Source of the DNA: Nitrospira sp.
Lineage (GTDB): Bacteria > Nitrospirota > Nitrospiria > Nitrospirales > Nitrospiraceae
DNA length: 64,000 nucleotides
Direction: 5' to 3'
Assembly: GCA_024760545.1 (NCBI GenBank)
Contig: CP060501.1
Span: 1,711,501-1,775,500, forward strand
How positions within the stretch are numbered: position 1 is the stretch's first letter; the number at the start of each line of letters is the position of its first letter. Of the stretch, positions 25,309-34,553 are shown one piece after another. A program made the position numbers and the translations under genes. The notes below the pieces were generated by a model that saw only the letters and a program-made list of their open reading frames with translations, was not told the DNA's origin and did not search any database.

Positions 25309-26418
25309 TCAATAGGATACGGTCGCCAGTGTCAGGGGTGTTTCAACTTGAGTTTCGACTTTTACCGATATGCGTCCCACTATACGGCCATTTTCGGTCT
25401 CTACATCCACCCGCCAGTCCCCTGGATCGAGACGCTGCTTGAAGCTATAGGCCCGATACCCTCCTTCGCGTCCGCCTGAGATCTTGATGGGAATTCTGTC
25501 AGCGTGCATGAAGGGCGTCTTATCATTCGGACGGAAATACCAGTGGTGATAGATCGTCGTGTTGAGATCGACGGGAGCAAACACCGCCGTGAAACAATAG
25601 ATCGGTTCCTCGGAAGGGAAGGTCGTATCTGAACGTTTCCAGACCTGATACCACTGTTTATCGAACGATAGCTCGAACTGATCGCCGGTTCGCTTGACCT
25701 CATGATAAATCCCGCCGAACTTGAGCGACAGCGGCACCGGCGGGATCCAATTCAGAAAATAGAAACCTACGAGGAGAGCGATACATCCGGCGGCAGGGAC
25801 GGAAACCCCGATCGCTTCCTGTTTCGACCGCTCAGGATTATTGCGATAAATCAGCTGAACTACACGGAACGTAACGGCCAGGCTCATGACGGCTCCGACC
25901 AAAAAGACCACCACATTCATGTACCCCGTCATCACAGGAAGAAAGAACGTGAAAAAGGCAAAACACACCACCGCGTACAGGCTGACAAGCAACCGGAGAT
26001 TCGACAATCGATCACGCAAAAACTCGTTGGCCACCAAGAGCATGATGAGGAGAACATAGAAGACCGCTGTCCCGGTCAATGTGGCGCTCCGTGAATAGAA
26101 AATCGCATAGGCGCTGAAGAGACCGCCCAGCAAGAACTGACTCGCCATCGGGTAATATGGACGACTCTTCAACACCCATCGCGCAAAAGAGGAACACCCT
26201 GTGAGCTGCTCACGATCGGGTAGAGCCTCAATGCCCAATCGTCCGGTCAATACAACCAGGGCACCGAGCAATGCGAGATACAACATCAGGACCAGGTTAT
26301 CCTGGAGCCGGTCGATCCGCGTGAGGGTCACGGTGTCATAGGTGACGCCCGAGAGAAAGAACACCGCCGGCATGAAGGGTTTCGCGAGCAGAGATTGGAT
26401 TCTCACAAGAGGGCTCAT
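25309..26418 (-). CDS. DUF2914 domain membrane protein
   Basis: A 369-residue protein with about seven to eight hydrophobic helices in residues 10-240 and a soluble C-terminal DUF2914 domain (about 260-360), recognisable by HHWYF and the later DPGDWRVDVET and GRIVGRISV. DUF2914 domains are probably periplasmic beta domains of unknown function. The ATG at 26418 was chosen over the TTG at 26433. A small hairpin (TTGACC/GGTCAA, 25298-25313) overlaps its end. Confidence 0.85.
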   Translation of the reverse strand: MSPLVRIQSLLAKPFMPAVFFLSGVTYDTVTLTRIDRLQDNLVLMLYLALLGALVVLTGRLGIEALPDREQLTGCSSFARWVLKSRPYYPMASQFLLGGLFSAYAIFYSRSATLTGTAVFYVLLIMLLVANEFLRDRLSNLRLLVSLYAVVCFAFFTFFLPVMTGYMNVVVFLVGAVMSLAVTFRVVQLIYRNNPERSKQEAIGVSVPAAGCIALLVGFYFLNWIPPVPLSLKFGGIYHEVKRTGDQFELSFDKQWYQVWKRSDTTFPSEEPIYCFTAVFAPVDLNTTIYHHWYFRPNDKTPFMHADRIPIKISGGREGGYRAYSFKQRLDPGDWRVDVETENGRIVGRISVKVETQVETPLTLATVSY

Positions 26419-26508
26419 GGCCCCACTGTGCAAAATCTGTGTGAATTGATCAACGAAAATGCTGTTACGGAACCGCGGCGCATTTAGCTAGCCGGTGTCA
26501 TCAACTGA

Positions 26509-27570
26509 TCAGATGAACGCCGGGAGCGGCGCATAGCCGACAGGATGGCCGATCACCCGTTCCAGCCATGCAGCCATGGCATCTGCCGGGAGCGGCGTTT
26601 GATTGAGGCGGGCTTCGATCTTGAACTGCCCTTTGAGTCCGACGATTCCGATGATCGCGGAGGCATCCTCACCGTCAGGCACCAACGCCTGTGTTTGAAA
26701 CTCGCAAAGCGTGGCGTACAGGACGCCGTCGGGTTGAATCGTGTCCAGCACCTCGGGCAGATCATCCAGTGGACAGTGGACCGAACAGCGATAGGCAAGC
26801 CTCGCGCCCGGCTCGATACACTGGAACTCCGTCAAGGCTGCTTCAGAAAACCCCGTCAGATAGGCCCGAACTCCGGCCGGTTCCGGGTTGAACGTCTCCG
26901 CAAGCTTGCTGGCCGGCACGAGGAATTCAAACGCATCGGACGTGTTGTACTCGAACTGGCAGGGACCGAACGCATCGGGCCATGAGCAGAAAAAGGGAAT
27001 GGAAGCGTCGGAAGACCGGAGGACGACCGCATTCTTCTCCACATGCGTTTCAATCGGCAGATCCAAGACGGCAATCGCTTCCAGAAACGCCGCGCGCCGC
27101 TCATCCAACCAGCGCATCCGGTCGGCGTCGCCGCGCGTTTCCCCGGGGGTGATCACCGCCTGGGTTTGGAGCCGAATGCGGATGAACGAGTGAGCATGCC
27201 GAAACCCGATCCAGAACATGCCGCGTTGATCGTGATACCGCAACACCTCTCGAATTCGCCAGGGATGGCTGATCGAGCAGTACGTGCCGATGTCTTGATG
27301 ACGTTGGTAGACCGTGTGATAGGCCCCGGATAGGAGAAAGAAATCGCCGCGCCACTTTTCCCGCACATGAATCTGCGTGACGTCTTCGGTCGCCCAGGGA
27401 TCCAGGTGATCGAAGTCGTCGGGAGAAGTAACCGTCCATTCCTCAATGTAGCAGATCACATCGTTGGCCGGGGCGATCGGCTTCAATCCCAGCGTGGCAA
27501 GCCGATCCCCCACCGCAAGAGCCTGGCCGAATGTCAATGGCGCCGTCGTTTCCCAACGCTGCTCACGCAC
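26509..27570 (-). CDS. Hypothetical protein (353 aa)
   Basis: A soluble protein without signal peptide or membrane helices, rich in aromatic residues (for example WKRGDFF-like and RYHDQRGMFWIGFRHAHSFIRIRLQ segments). Two similar halves may be present: aromatic, strand-rich regions near residues 75-140 and 200-340. No family is recognised. The codon use and the full-length open frame against a shifting background support a real gene. It lies isolated between the DUF2914 gene and the YajG-like lipoprotein, all on the minus strand. Confidence 0.7.
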   Translation of the reverse strand: MREQRWETTAPLTFGQALAVGDRLATLGLKPIAPANDVICYIEEWTVTSPDDFDHLDPWATEDVTQIHVREKWRGDFFLLSGAYHTVYQRHQDIGTYCSISHPWRIREVLRYHDQRGMFWIGFRHAHSFIRIRLQTQAVITPGETRGDADRMRWLDERRAAFLEAIAVLDLPIETHVEKNAVVLRSSDASIPFFCSWPDAFGPCQFEYNTSDAFEFLVPASKLAETFNPEPAGVRAYLTGFSEAALTEFQCIEPGARLAYRCSVHCPLDDLPEVLDTIQPDGVLYATLCEFQTQALVPDGEDASAIIGIVGLKGQFKIEARLNQTPLPADAMAAWLERVIGHPVGYAPLPAFI

Positions 27571-27667
27571 GGTGAAAGTTCCTCGAAATCAACGCGAGAT
27601 CGTGGTCGACGCTCAGGGAGACAACACCACCGTCCTCAGGTTCCCTGTGCCTCACACGTTCAGCGTG

Positions 27668-28309
27668 TTACCGTACCGGACGTAGCGCCTTCTGTTCAAT
27701 CGTCGTGTCGCCGATCAATCGGTCGATTCCGTCTTTCAAGGTCGACGCCAATTGCTCCTGCACATCCTCTTCATTGAACCAAAAGACGGTTCGATTCCGC
27801 CCGCCTTCAATAGTACGAGTCGTGGTGCTTCGATCAGCCAGGTTTCTGGCCTGGATCGTAAACCGGCTGCTGGTATCGATGACGGTTGAAAAAATCCGAC
27901 TCTTTGCATGGGTAGAAAACTCCTGCACCTGCCCGCTGATTACGATATCCGCATCAGGGACCGTGCTGGCAGGGGCCGCGCGGACGTCCCATGGACGTTC
28001 CCGCCACCCACGGACTTTCAACTGGTCGGCCAACCGCTGGGCGATCACGTCACCGAGCCGCTCACCCGCCACATTAAAATACGTGGCTCCTCCCCAGATG
28101 TGCGTGCGCATGCCTACACGACTCTTGTCGGCCCGCCGATCCTCGAACGGTTCAATCACGATTTTTACGGGTTCGGTGTCGGCGGTCTGAGCCTGAGGCT
28201 GTTTTGTCTGAAGGTTGACCTGCCGAACATCGCCTTTCCCCGCACAACCGCCCAGCATCACGGCACATATGAATCCACACAGTGACAACCGCATACGCCA
28301 GTCCTTCAC
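27668..28309 (-). CDS. Putative outer-membrane lipoprotein (YajG-like)
   Basis: A 213-residue protein with a lipoprotein signal peptide and lipobox LGGC (about Cys21). The mature domain (IVIEPFEDRRADKSRVG, then DVIAQRLADQLKVRGW and ADIVISGQVQEF) resembles the YajG/LPS-assembly-like lipoproteins that contain a Rossmann-like fold with a conserved drug-efflux-type loop. The GTG at 28309 was chosen because AGGGAGG precedes it by 5 nt. Function is unknown; an envelope role is likely from the lipobox alone. Confidence 0.7.
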   Translation of the reverse strand: MKDWRMRLSLCGFICAVMLGGCAGKGDVRQVNLQTKQPQAQTADTEPVKIVIEPFEDRRADKSRVGMRTHIWGGATYFNVAGERLGDVIAQRLADQLKVRGWRERPWDVRAAPASTVPDADIVISGQVQEFSTHAKSRIFSTVIDTSSRFTIQARNLADRSTTTRTIEGGRNRTVFWFNEEDVQEQLASTLKDGIDRLIGDTTIEQKALRPVR

Positions 28310-28391
28310 AGCATCCTCCCTCTCAAGGTTCAAAAGCAGTGGGGGTCCAGTCTACCCAAGTTAGGTTTCAGAGACAATTGCTAGAAAAAGG

Positions 28392-29015
28392 TCACGGGGT
28401 GACGATGGGGAGCAACGACCGAAAGGTCTCACACGCCACCTGGGCCAATTGGCCGGCCTGGATGCGCTGGTCCCCAAGCGCCACACAACGGACGACTTTC
28501 AGGAACGATCGTTCCGCCAGCACGGCGGCGATTTGGGCCTTACGGTCGTGGGTGATCGGCAGCGTATAGCCTTCGCCTCGTTTCCACTCCCATAAAGACG
28601 GTGCCAGTGAGAGCTCCAAATCTCTTCCCGCAAGCTGGTGAAATCGGCCGAGCAGCTGCCGCTTGTAGTGTTGAATCCCTGCTCCTTCCAGCAACAGTGC
28701 ACAGGCCACGTGATGTCCCCACCAGACCAGTGTGCGAAACGTGAATTTGTTGACGCCGGCGAAGTATTTGGGGCAATCGAGGTATTGATACGGAAAATCC
28801 TCCAGGTGCTCGCCTTTCACCAGCTGATGGATCTTCGGATCGAAGTCGGGAGGCGTGATGAGCGACAGACCGGCAAGCTCCTGCTGTAACGCCCCGTGTG
28901 TCGCTTCGAGCAAAATTCGGATCTTTGTCGTGACGGCGGCCTTCTTCCGAAAGAAGTGAGCATCGGCGAGAAGCTCGGTTTCTTCAGCGCTGAACGTAAT
29001 AGAAGAAGCCATCAT
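28392..29015 (-). CDS. Hypothetical protein (207 aa)
   Basis: A soluble protein of unknown function, mostly helical by composition. It starts with a helix-rich segment (ETELLADAHFFRKKAAVTTKIR) followed by a central aromatic region (CPKYFAGVNKFTFRTLVWWGHH) and a C-terminal domain with IAAVLAERSFLKVV. There is no signal peptide. It is the first of three minus-strand genes (with two Cys-rich proteins upstream) and may share their transcript. Confidence 0.65.
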   Translation of the reverse strand: MMASSITFSAEETELLADAHFFRKKAAVTTKIRILLEATHGALQQELAGLSLITPPDFDPKIHQLVKGEHLEDFPYQYLDCPKYFAGVNKFTFRTLVWWGHHVACALLLEGAGIQHYKRQLLGRFHQLAGRDLELSLAPSLWEWKRGEGYTLPITHDRKAQIAAVLAERSFLKVVRCVALGDQRIQAGQLAQVACETFRSLLPIVTP

Positions 29016-29060
29016 GATCGCGGTGTGCAGGCGTGATGCTCTTGTCCGCTTGGAGTTCGA

Positions 29061-29354
29061 CTACTTCTGACGTGTTTCAAACACCGCGACTGTCGCTTCG
29101 TATTGCCGCCGACAGTCGGCGCAACGCAAGAGCACGAGATCATGAAACACATCCATTTCACGAAGCGTCAGAGAGGCATGATGAGTCGAGGCGCAAGCCT
29201 TCAGGAGGGCCTCACCATCTTGTTCGTCGTGACGTGCGCCCTCCTGAACGGTTCGTTGCGCCAAAGGTTCTTTCGATACGACGGTGGCGACCGTCAGATG
29301 ATGAGTCGACTTACATGAACTGCAGGAGAGGACGACCACGCGTTCGTCTGTCAT
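29061..29354 (-). CDS. Small Cys-rich (zinc-finger-like) protein
   Basis: A protein of about 97 residues with two CxxC pairs: CSSC near residue 11 and CADC near residue 83, both followed by short strands. They could form one zinc site, as in zinc ribbons with a long insert. The start at ATG 29354 is the best guess; the open frame reaches 29432 and would add 26 residues including two further Cys. It ends 45 nt upstream of the next minus-strand gene. Function is unknown. Confidence 0.6.
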   Translation of the reverse strand: MTDERVVVLSCSSCKSTHHLTVATVVSKEPLAQRTVQEGARHDEQDGEALLKACASTHHASLTLREMDVFHDLVLLRCADCRRQYEATVAVFETRQK

Positions 29355-29589
29355 CCGCCGTACCGACACGCAAAGGGGATGAACAGACCAACACTGTTGT
29401 AGAAACGCACCGCTTCGGATGACCTGCGCCATAGTCGTTTCCAGGAACAGTCACGCGGCTCGAGAGGCGTTCTCAAGGTTCAACTGATTCGATCTGAGAT
29501 CGAAAGAGCAGGAACATCACTCGCAAATGATAAGGCTGCAAACCAGAATCTGTACGATGAGCGCACCGTGGAAGATGGCCAACCGGAAT

Positions 29590-29880
29590 TCATGACATGG
29601 CGGCCACAGGAGACACTCCCTTCTTCGGAGAAGGGGAGACCGTTCCTTCCTGAATCGAACGGCAGGTTTTGCACACGCGAGGCCGGGCCTTCAGAAAAGA
29701 CACTTTCCCGTGGGCGAGACAACTATAATGAACGAACTCGTCACAGATCGTGCAACGGGACCAGCCTCCCCGCAAAAGGGTCTTATCCCGATAGAGGTCT
29801 TCTTGGCAAACTCTGCACAGGCGCGGTTGTGCGGGAAGAAGCATCGGCTCCCATTCGCCACCGCCTTTTCGAATACTCAT
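29590..29880 (-). CDS. Small protein with double zinc-finger pattern
   Basis: A 96-residue protein with the order C-x2-C (CRVC, about residue 22), C-x2-C (CTIC, about 43), H-x2-C (HYSC, about 51) and C-x2-C (CKTC, about 69). The eight ligands in cross-brace spacing recall RING, PHD or FYVE-like fingers, which are unusual in bacteria; a tandem zinc ribbon is the simpler alternative. The tail is Ser/Pro/Lys-rich. The second Cys-rich gene lies 235 bp downstream. Function is unknown. Confidence 0.65.
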   Translation of the reverse strand: MSIRKGGGEWEPMLLPAQPRLCRVCQEDLYRDKTLLRGGWSRCTICDEFVHYSCLAHGKVSFLKARPRVCKTCRSIQEGTVSPSPKKGVSPVAAMS

Positions 29881-29991
29881 AGCAATTCAGTATAACGGGG
29901 TGACCAACGGAAAAACAAGCGAAGGGGAACAGATGCGTGGACTGAATGGGTTTACTAAATTGACGTCTGATGGCGAGATAGAACCTAAATC

Positions 29992-30082
29992 CTAACGACG
30001 GAGGTCCTTGCGGATCTCATGCAACTCCTTCTCCCCTTGCTGTTCGGCGGCTTTAGCCCACCAACTTCCCAATTCTCGTCAT
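29992..30082 (-). pseudogene. Remnant of a Sel1-repeat protein C terminus
   Basis: On the minus strand, the frame ending at TAG 29992 encodes SWWAKAAEQQGEKELHE and a basic tail, which matches the end of Sel1/TPR-like repeats (the WW-x-KAAEQG motif). An in-frame TGA about 10 codons upstream of the WW breaks it, and neighbouring frames give no continuation. The rest of the 29881-30232 interval holds nothing else that I recognise. Confidence 0.4.
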
Positions 30083-30232
30083 GCAGTAAGCCACTTCTTC
30101 ACAGACGTGATGGGTTCACCGAATACGCCCACTAGAAATCTCCTCAGCTTGTTCAATATTGCTCAGCTTCCAAGACTCTGGAACGCCTATCGTAGGAGGT
30201 ACTGCAATATTCATCTGAACGAGGAGGTTGCC

Positions 30233-30595
30233 ATGGTATCTATTCCAAAAGTTGTTGGTGTCCTGTCATGTAGTTTCTTACTGTGCCTGAGCTTGTCCAC
30301 TGTCGCATCGTCTGCAGACAAGCTCAACATAGGCGAATCGGAGGGAAAGCTATTGACGGTGGATGATAAAGACAGGTTTGTGCCGGGTAAGGAGGTCAAG
30401 GGCGAAATAGTGAAGATCGATGGTGAGAACTATGTCGTCAGAGAGGCCTCTGGGGCTGAGGTACGCATGCATGTTAATTCCAGCACCGAAAAGAGATCAA
30501 GCATCATTCCTAAAGTGGGAGAACATGTTCTTGCGAAAGTAGATGCTAAGGGTCACGCAGTTTCGTTTCTTACAGACGCACCTATCTCCCGCTGA
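30233..30595 (+). CDS. Hypothetical secreted protein (120 aa)
   Basis: A signal peptide (VVGVLSCSFLLCLSLSTVASS, cleavage near residue 27) is followed by a small basic, strand-rich domain with VKGEIVKIDGENYVVREASG and VGEHVLAKVD, suggestive of an OB- or SH3-like barrel as in DUF5666-type proteins. GAGGAGG (30221-30227) is well placed for the ATG at 30233; the longer frame from 30008 is not credible. It is probably a periplasmic protein. Function is unknown. Confidence 0.75.
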   Translation: MVSIPKVVGVLSCSFLLCLSLSTVASSADKLNIGESEGKLLTVDDKDRFVPGKEVKGEIVKIDGENYVVREASGAEVRMHVNSSTEKRSSIIPKVGEHVLAKVDAKGHAVSFLTDAPISR

Positions 30596-30833
30596 CGCTT
30601 TTCCGTAGTCGGCAAGCACGCCTCAATCGGAGAATAGCTGGTCATTTCTCGTCGAGTTGGCAGGGTGGTTCTGCTTCGGACCATCTGCCGACTCCAACGA
30701 GGCGCTGTTCTGATTCACACGACTCAGCATGACAGAGCCTTAGGATCATTGTGTGATGGTCCGAAAGACGGTAGAAGCACATCTGTTCTGGGGAAAATGT
30801 AACCTGTCCCGCTAGCTGTGGGCCTGCTGGCGT

Positions 30834-31388
30834 CTAGGAAACGTCTCGTATGACCTGGCATGGATTACCGGCGGCGAACACGCCCTCGGGAATGTCTCGC
30901 GTCGCGACGCTGCCGGCTCCGATCACCGAGCGCGCGCCGATATGGACGCCGGCCAGGATGATTGCACCACCACCGACCCAGACATCTGCCCCAATGTGCA
31001 CCGGTTTTCCAAACTCCCGTTCTCTACGCAGACCGGCCTCGAAAGGATGCAGTGGCGTGAGGATCTGCACTCCCGGGCCGAACAGCGTGTGGTCTCCTAT
31101 TCGGACTTCGCAGACATCAAGCACGATGCAATTGAAATTGAAGAACACGCGCGAGCCGAGATGAATGTTCGATCCATAGTCGCAATAAAACGGCGGCTGC
31201 ATCCAAACGGTGTCACCGCCTGTGCCGAAGAGATCCTGCAAAATTCGGCGGCGCTGAGCTTGTTCGCATTCTCGTGTGTCATTCAACTCACGGCATAAAT
31301 CACGCGCCCGTTCACGCGCAGCCACTAACTCGGCATCGAGCGGGTTGTAGAGATCGCCGGCCAGCATCTTCTGGCGCTCAATGCTCAT
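30834..31388 (-). CDS. maa: Maltose/galactoside O-acetyltransferase family (hexapeptide repeat)
   Basis: A 184-residue trimeric hexapeptide acetyltransferase of the Maa/LacA/NodL type, transferring acetyl from acetyl-CoA to a sugar hydroxyl. The N-terminal helical part (KMLAGDLYNPLDAELVAAR) is typical, as are PFYCDYGSNIHLG, the loop His in TPLHPFEA, and IGADVWVGGGAIILAGVHIG with the left-handed helix repeats. ATG 31388 is preceded by GGATGGAG; an upstream ATG at 31406 is less well placed. It stands alone and its true acceptor is unknown. Confidence 0.93.
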   Translation of the reverse strand: MSIERQKMLAGDLYNPLDAELVAARERARDLCRELNDTRECEQAQRRRILQDLFGTGGDTVWMQPPFYCDYGSNIHLGSRVFFNFNCIVLDVCEVRIGDHTLFGPGVQILTPLHPFEAGLRREREFGKPVHIGADVWVGGGAIILAGVHIGARSVIGAGSVATRDIPEGVFAAGNPCQVIRDVS

Positions 31389-31602
31389 TTCTCCATCCTG
31401 TTTCATTTAAGGCTGATCTGTGTCGTTCTTTTCGCTTTTCGACCGGAGCACGATGAAATGCAGCACATTTTCCGCCGACCCTGTGGTTCCGTCAAGGCTC
31501 ACTCATGATGAATAGCCAATAGCCCCCCGTTTGACTCATCCCCAAATCGTTTGTTACTCTCCGCGCGGGTTGGAGCCGGTCCCTCAACACAGGCGAGCGT
31601 TC

Positions 31603-32493
31603 ATGAATATTGCGGAGTATCTCGAACAGAAACGAATCGAGGTCGATCGCTTCTTGGATCAAGTGGCCCCACCGGCCGCCGTGCCGCCTACGACACTGCA
31701 TGACAGCCTTCGGTACAGTCTCATGGCGGGTGGGAAACGGGTTCGGCCGATCTTAACAATCGCGGCGGCGGAAGCCCTGGGCCAAACCCCGCCCGGCCTC
31801 ATGGCGGTTGCCTGCTCGCTGGAACTCATCCACACCTATTCGCTGATCCACGACGATCTGCCATCGATGGACAATGACGATTATCGGCGTGGCAAACCGA
31901 CGAACCATAAAGTGTATGGCGAAGCAATGGCCATCCTCGCCGGCGACGCGCTGTTGACGATGGCCTTCGATCTGATCAGCAGGCCGGATCTTATGAAAGG
32001 CTGCGATCCGGTACGGCAGGTTCGAATCATTCAAGAATTGGCCTTTGGATCCGGCAATCTGGGCATGGTGGGCGGCCAGGTCTTCGATATCCAAGCGGAA
32101 AATCAGGACATCGACCTCCCTACCCTTCAGAACATTCACAAGCACAAGACCGGCATGCTCATTCGCGCCGCGGTCCGTATGGGCGCCATTGCCGCCGGAG
32201 CGAACGACCGGCAACTTGACGACATGACCGGCTATGCCGAAGACATTGGGCTGGCCTTTCAGATCGCCGACGACGTGTTGAATGTGACGGGCACGCGCGA
32301 GGAACTTGGCAAGAATCCCAACACCGACGCCGAGCGCGGGAAGAAGACCTATCCGACGTTTTACGGAGTGGATGGGGCCAAGAAACTGGCTGACGACTGC
32401 GTAAGCCACGCCATCAACCGGCTCTCATCATTTGGTCCTTCCGCCGACCCGTTGCGAGAGATCGCTCGCTATATCACAAACCGCAAGAACTGA
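31603..32493 (+). CDS. ispA: Polyprenyl (farnesyl/geranylgeranyl) diphosphate synthase
   Basis: A 296-residue prenyltransferase that condenses isopentenyl diphosphate with allylic diphosphates. The first Asp-rich motif is HDDLPSMDNDD (the DDxxxxD form) and the second QIADDVLN; GGKRVRP near residue 42 binds substrate and the IHKHKTG motif is present. Length and order are normal for bacterial FPP/GGPP synthases. Upstream frames start earlier, but the ATG at 31603 matches family N termini. The downstream HpnA and CruF genes suggest it feeds hopanoid and carotenoid synthesis. Confidence 0.93.
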   Translation: MNIAEYLEQKRIEVDRFLDQVAPPAAVPPTTLHDSLRYSLMAGGKRVRPILTIAAAEALGQTPPGLMAVACSLELIHTYSLIHDDLPSMDNDDYRRGKPTNHKVYGEAMAILAGDALLTMAFDLISRPDLMKGCDPVRQVRIIQELAFGSGNLGMVGGQVFDIQAENQDIDLPTLQNIHKHKTGMLIRAAVRMGAIAAGANDRQLDDMTGYAEDIGLAFQIADDVLNVTGTREELGKNPNTDAERGKKTYPTFYGVDGAKKLADDCVSHAINRLSSFGPSADPLREIARYITNRKN

Positions 32494-32646
32494 TGTCGTT
32501 CGTGAAACGTATCACGTGACACGTACACGCGTACAATCGAGCGTTCATCTTCATTTGAGTCGCTCTATGTTCGCCTCGCGCAGAAAGCGAGGCCTCACTG
32601 AAGGCTGGCGAAGCGGGCTTTACGCTTTACGCTGCACGTCTTTCTC

Positions 32647-33630
32647 ATGAAAGCGCTTGTGACCGGAGCGACCGGGTTTGTCGGCGCCGCTGTCGTTCGT
32701 GCCTTGCTCAAGACCGGCGTCGACGTCCGTGTGATTGCCCGCCCTGGAAGCGATTCGACCAATCTCCGCTCTCTGAACGTCGAGAACGTCCTTGGCGATC
32801 TCCGCGATAAAGAATCCCTTCAGCAAGCCCTCGCCGGCTGCCGACACCTTTACCATGTCGCCGCTCACTATGCCCTGTGGGCGAAAGACCCTTCGATCTT
32901 CTATGACATCAATGTGGCCGGCACCAGAAATTTGCTGGAAGCCGCGCGTGATGTCGGTGTAGAACGCACGGTCTACTGCAGCACCATCGGCGCGATCGGC
33001 TTGCCGCCGGGCGGAGGACTCGGTACAGAGAAGACCCCGGTCTCCCTCGAACAGATGGCAGGCCACTATAAGCGCTCGAAATATCTGGCCGAGCAGGAGG
33101 TGCACAAGCTGGCCAAAGCAGGGTTGCCCGTCGTCATCGTCAATCCCAGCGCGCCCGTCGGTGAAGGCGACGTGAAACCAACGCCGACCGGCCAGGTGAT
33201 TCTCGACTTCATGAAGGGCCGGATGCCGGCTTACATTGAAACCGGCATGAACATCATCGACGTCGACGATGTAGCCACCGGTCACCTCCTCGCAATGGAG
33301 AAGGGCCGGCAGGGGGAACGGTATATCCTCGGTAGTACGAACCTGTTGCTTCGCGAAGTGTTCGAGATTCTCAGCAAGCTGACCGGCCGCAAGGCCCCGG
33401 CCCTCAAGTTGCCGCGAGGCGCCGTGCTACCGCTCGCTTATCTCAATCACTGGTTCGCCAACCTGACTGGGTATCCACCGCGCATTCCGCTGGAGGGCGT
33501 GAAAATGGCCAAGTACAAAATGCACTACGATTGTTCCAAGGCGATTCGAGAACTGGGCCTGCCCCAACATCCGCCCGAGGTTGCACTGGGGAAAGCTGTG
33601 CGCTGGTTTCGCGATCACAAGTACGTATGA
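32647..33630 (+). CDS. hpnA: Hopanoid-associated sugar epimerase HpnA
   Basis: A 327-residue extended short-chain dehydrogenase with the NAD(P) loop TGATGFVGAAV at the N terminus, the catalytic Ser in CSTIGAIG and Y-x3-K in HYKRSKYLAEQ. The segment VNPSAPVGEGDVKPTPTG and IDVDDVATGHLLA are characteristic of HpnA, found in hopanoid clusters, where it is thought to act on sugar head groups. It follows the polyprenyl diphosphate synthase by 153 bp and precedes the carotenoid gene. No squalene-hopene cyclase is in the window. Confidence 0.92.
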   Translation: MKALVTGATGFVGAAVVRALLKTGVDVRVIARPGSDSTNLRSLNVENVLGDLRDKESLQQALAGCRHLYHVAAHYALWAKDPSIFYDINVAGTRNLLEAARDVGVERTVYCSTIGAIGLPPGGGLGTEKTPVSLEQMAGHYKRSKYLAEQEVHKLAKAGLPVVIVNPSAPVGEGDVKPTPTGQVILDFMKGRMPAYIETGMNIIDVDDVATGHLLAMEKGRQGERYILGSTNLLLREVFEILSKLTGRKAPALKLPRGAVLPLAYLNHWFANLTGYPPRIPLEGVKMAKYKMHYDCSKAIRELGLPQHPPEVALGKAVRWFRDHKYV

Positions 33631-33690
33631 CGTCTCGCCGGCCGCAATCCCCACAAACATATGATGCATGACGAATGATACATAATTGGT

Positions 33691-34482
33691 ATGGACGTTT
33701 TTCTGCTGTTCTTCAAAACAATCCTCCTGCGCCCTTACGTCTTCGTCTTTCTAGCCGCCTTCCTCTTCTCCGCCATCCAATTGATCGGTTGGCCACGCAC
33801 CTGGCGTTTCTGGCTGATCAGCTGGGCCACGGCATTCGTCTGTGAGTTTTCATCGACGCGAACCGGCATCCCCTTCGGCTGGTATTTCTATAACGGCTCG
33901 ACGGTCGGTCAGGAGCTCTACTTTTCCAACGTGCCGTTCATGGATTCCATTTCCTTCAGCTTTCTGCTCTTCGCGTCCTATTGTGTGGCGCTTGGGCTCC
34001 TGCTGCCTCGTGATTCCGCGCCGAGAATCAAATCTGTTGTGCTGAAACCCCTGCGTTTCGAGGTGGATGCCCGCACGAGCTGGACCGTTTATGCGCTGAC
34101 TGCGTTTTTATTCGCCTTTATCGACATGGTGATTGATCCCGTCGCCCTGCGTGGCGACCGTTGGTTCTTGGGCAAGATCTACTATTATCCTGACCCAGGA
34201 TGGCATTTTGGTGTCCCATTCGCGAACTATGTCGGCTGGGCTGTGGTCGGGCTGATTTCGCTGGCGATATATTTCCCCCTGGACCGGCGGCTCCCTTCCC
34301 TCTCATTACCTCAGTCGATGACGCAGCGGCTATTGCTCGGGATCGGACTGTACTATGGAGTCTTAGCCTTTAATCTCGGCATGACGTTCCGGATCGGCGA
34401 ATCTTTTATTGGAATGAGCGGTCTGTTGATGCATCTACCTGTCTTGATCATTCTGATCATTCGTCTCGCGCGTACCGATTAA
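33691..34482 (+). CDS. cruF: CruF-like carotenoid biosynthesis protein (DUF422)
   Basis: A 263-residue membrane protein with about seven helices, of the CruF / bisanhydrobacterioruberin hydratase family, which hydrates the end of acyclic carotenoids. Family features seen are EFSSTRTGIPFGWY, the GVPFANYVGW motif and the intramembrane acidic/aromatic residues around IDMVIDPVA. The ATG at 33691 starts 60 nt after hpnA. Together with the prenyl synthase it suggests carotenoid formation, although no phytoene synthase or desaturase is seen here. Confidence 0.88.
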   Translation: MDVFLLFFKTILLRPYVFVFLAAFLFSAIQLIGWPRTWRFWLISWATAFVCEFSSTRTGIPFGWYFYNGSTVGQELYFSNVPFMDSISFSFLLFASYCVALGLLLPRDSAPRIKSVVLKPLRFEVDARTSWTVYALTAFLFAFIDMVIDPVALRGDRWFLGKIYYYPDPGWHFGVPFANYVGWAVVGLISLAIYFPLDRRLPSLSLPQSMTQRLLLGIGLYYGVLAFNLGMTFRIGESFIGMSGLLMHLPVLIILIIRLARTD

Positions 34483-34553
34483 CGCCTTCCGCTCGATGAA
34501 TCGGTGGTATTCGCTTTGTGGAGTTTGTATAGTGATCAAAAGGATCTTTTCCT

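Noticed and set aside
30008-30232. Upstream extension of the 30233 secreted protein
   Set aside because: The added 75 residues lack a signal peptide and cover the gap that contains the Sel1 remnant on the other strand; the ribosome binding site and signal peptide fit ATG 30233.
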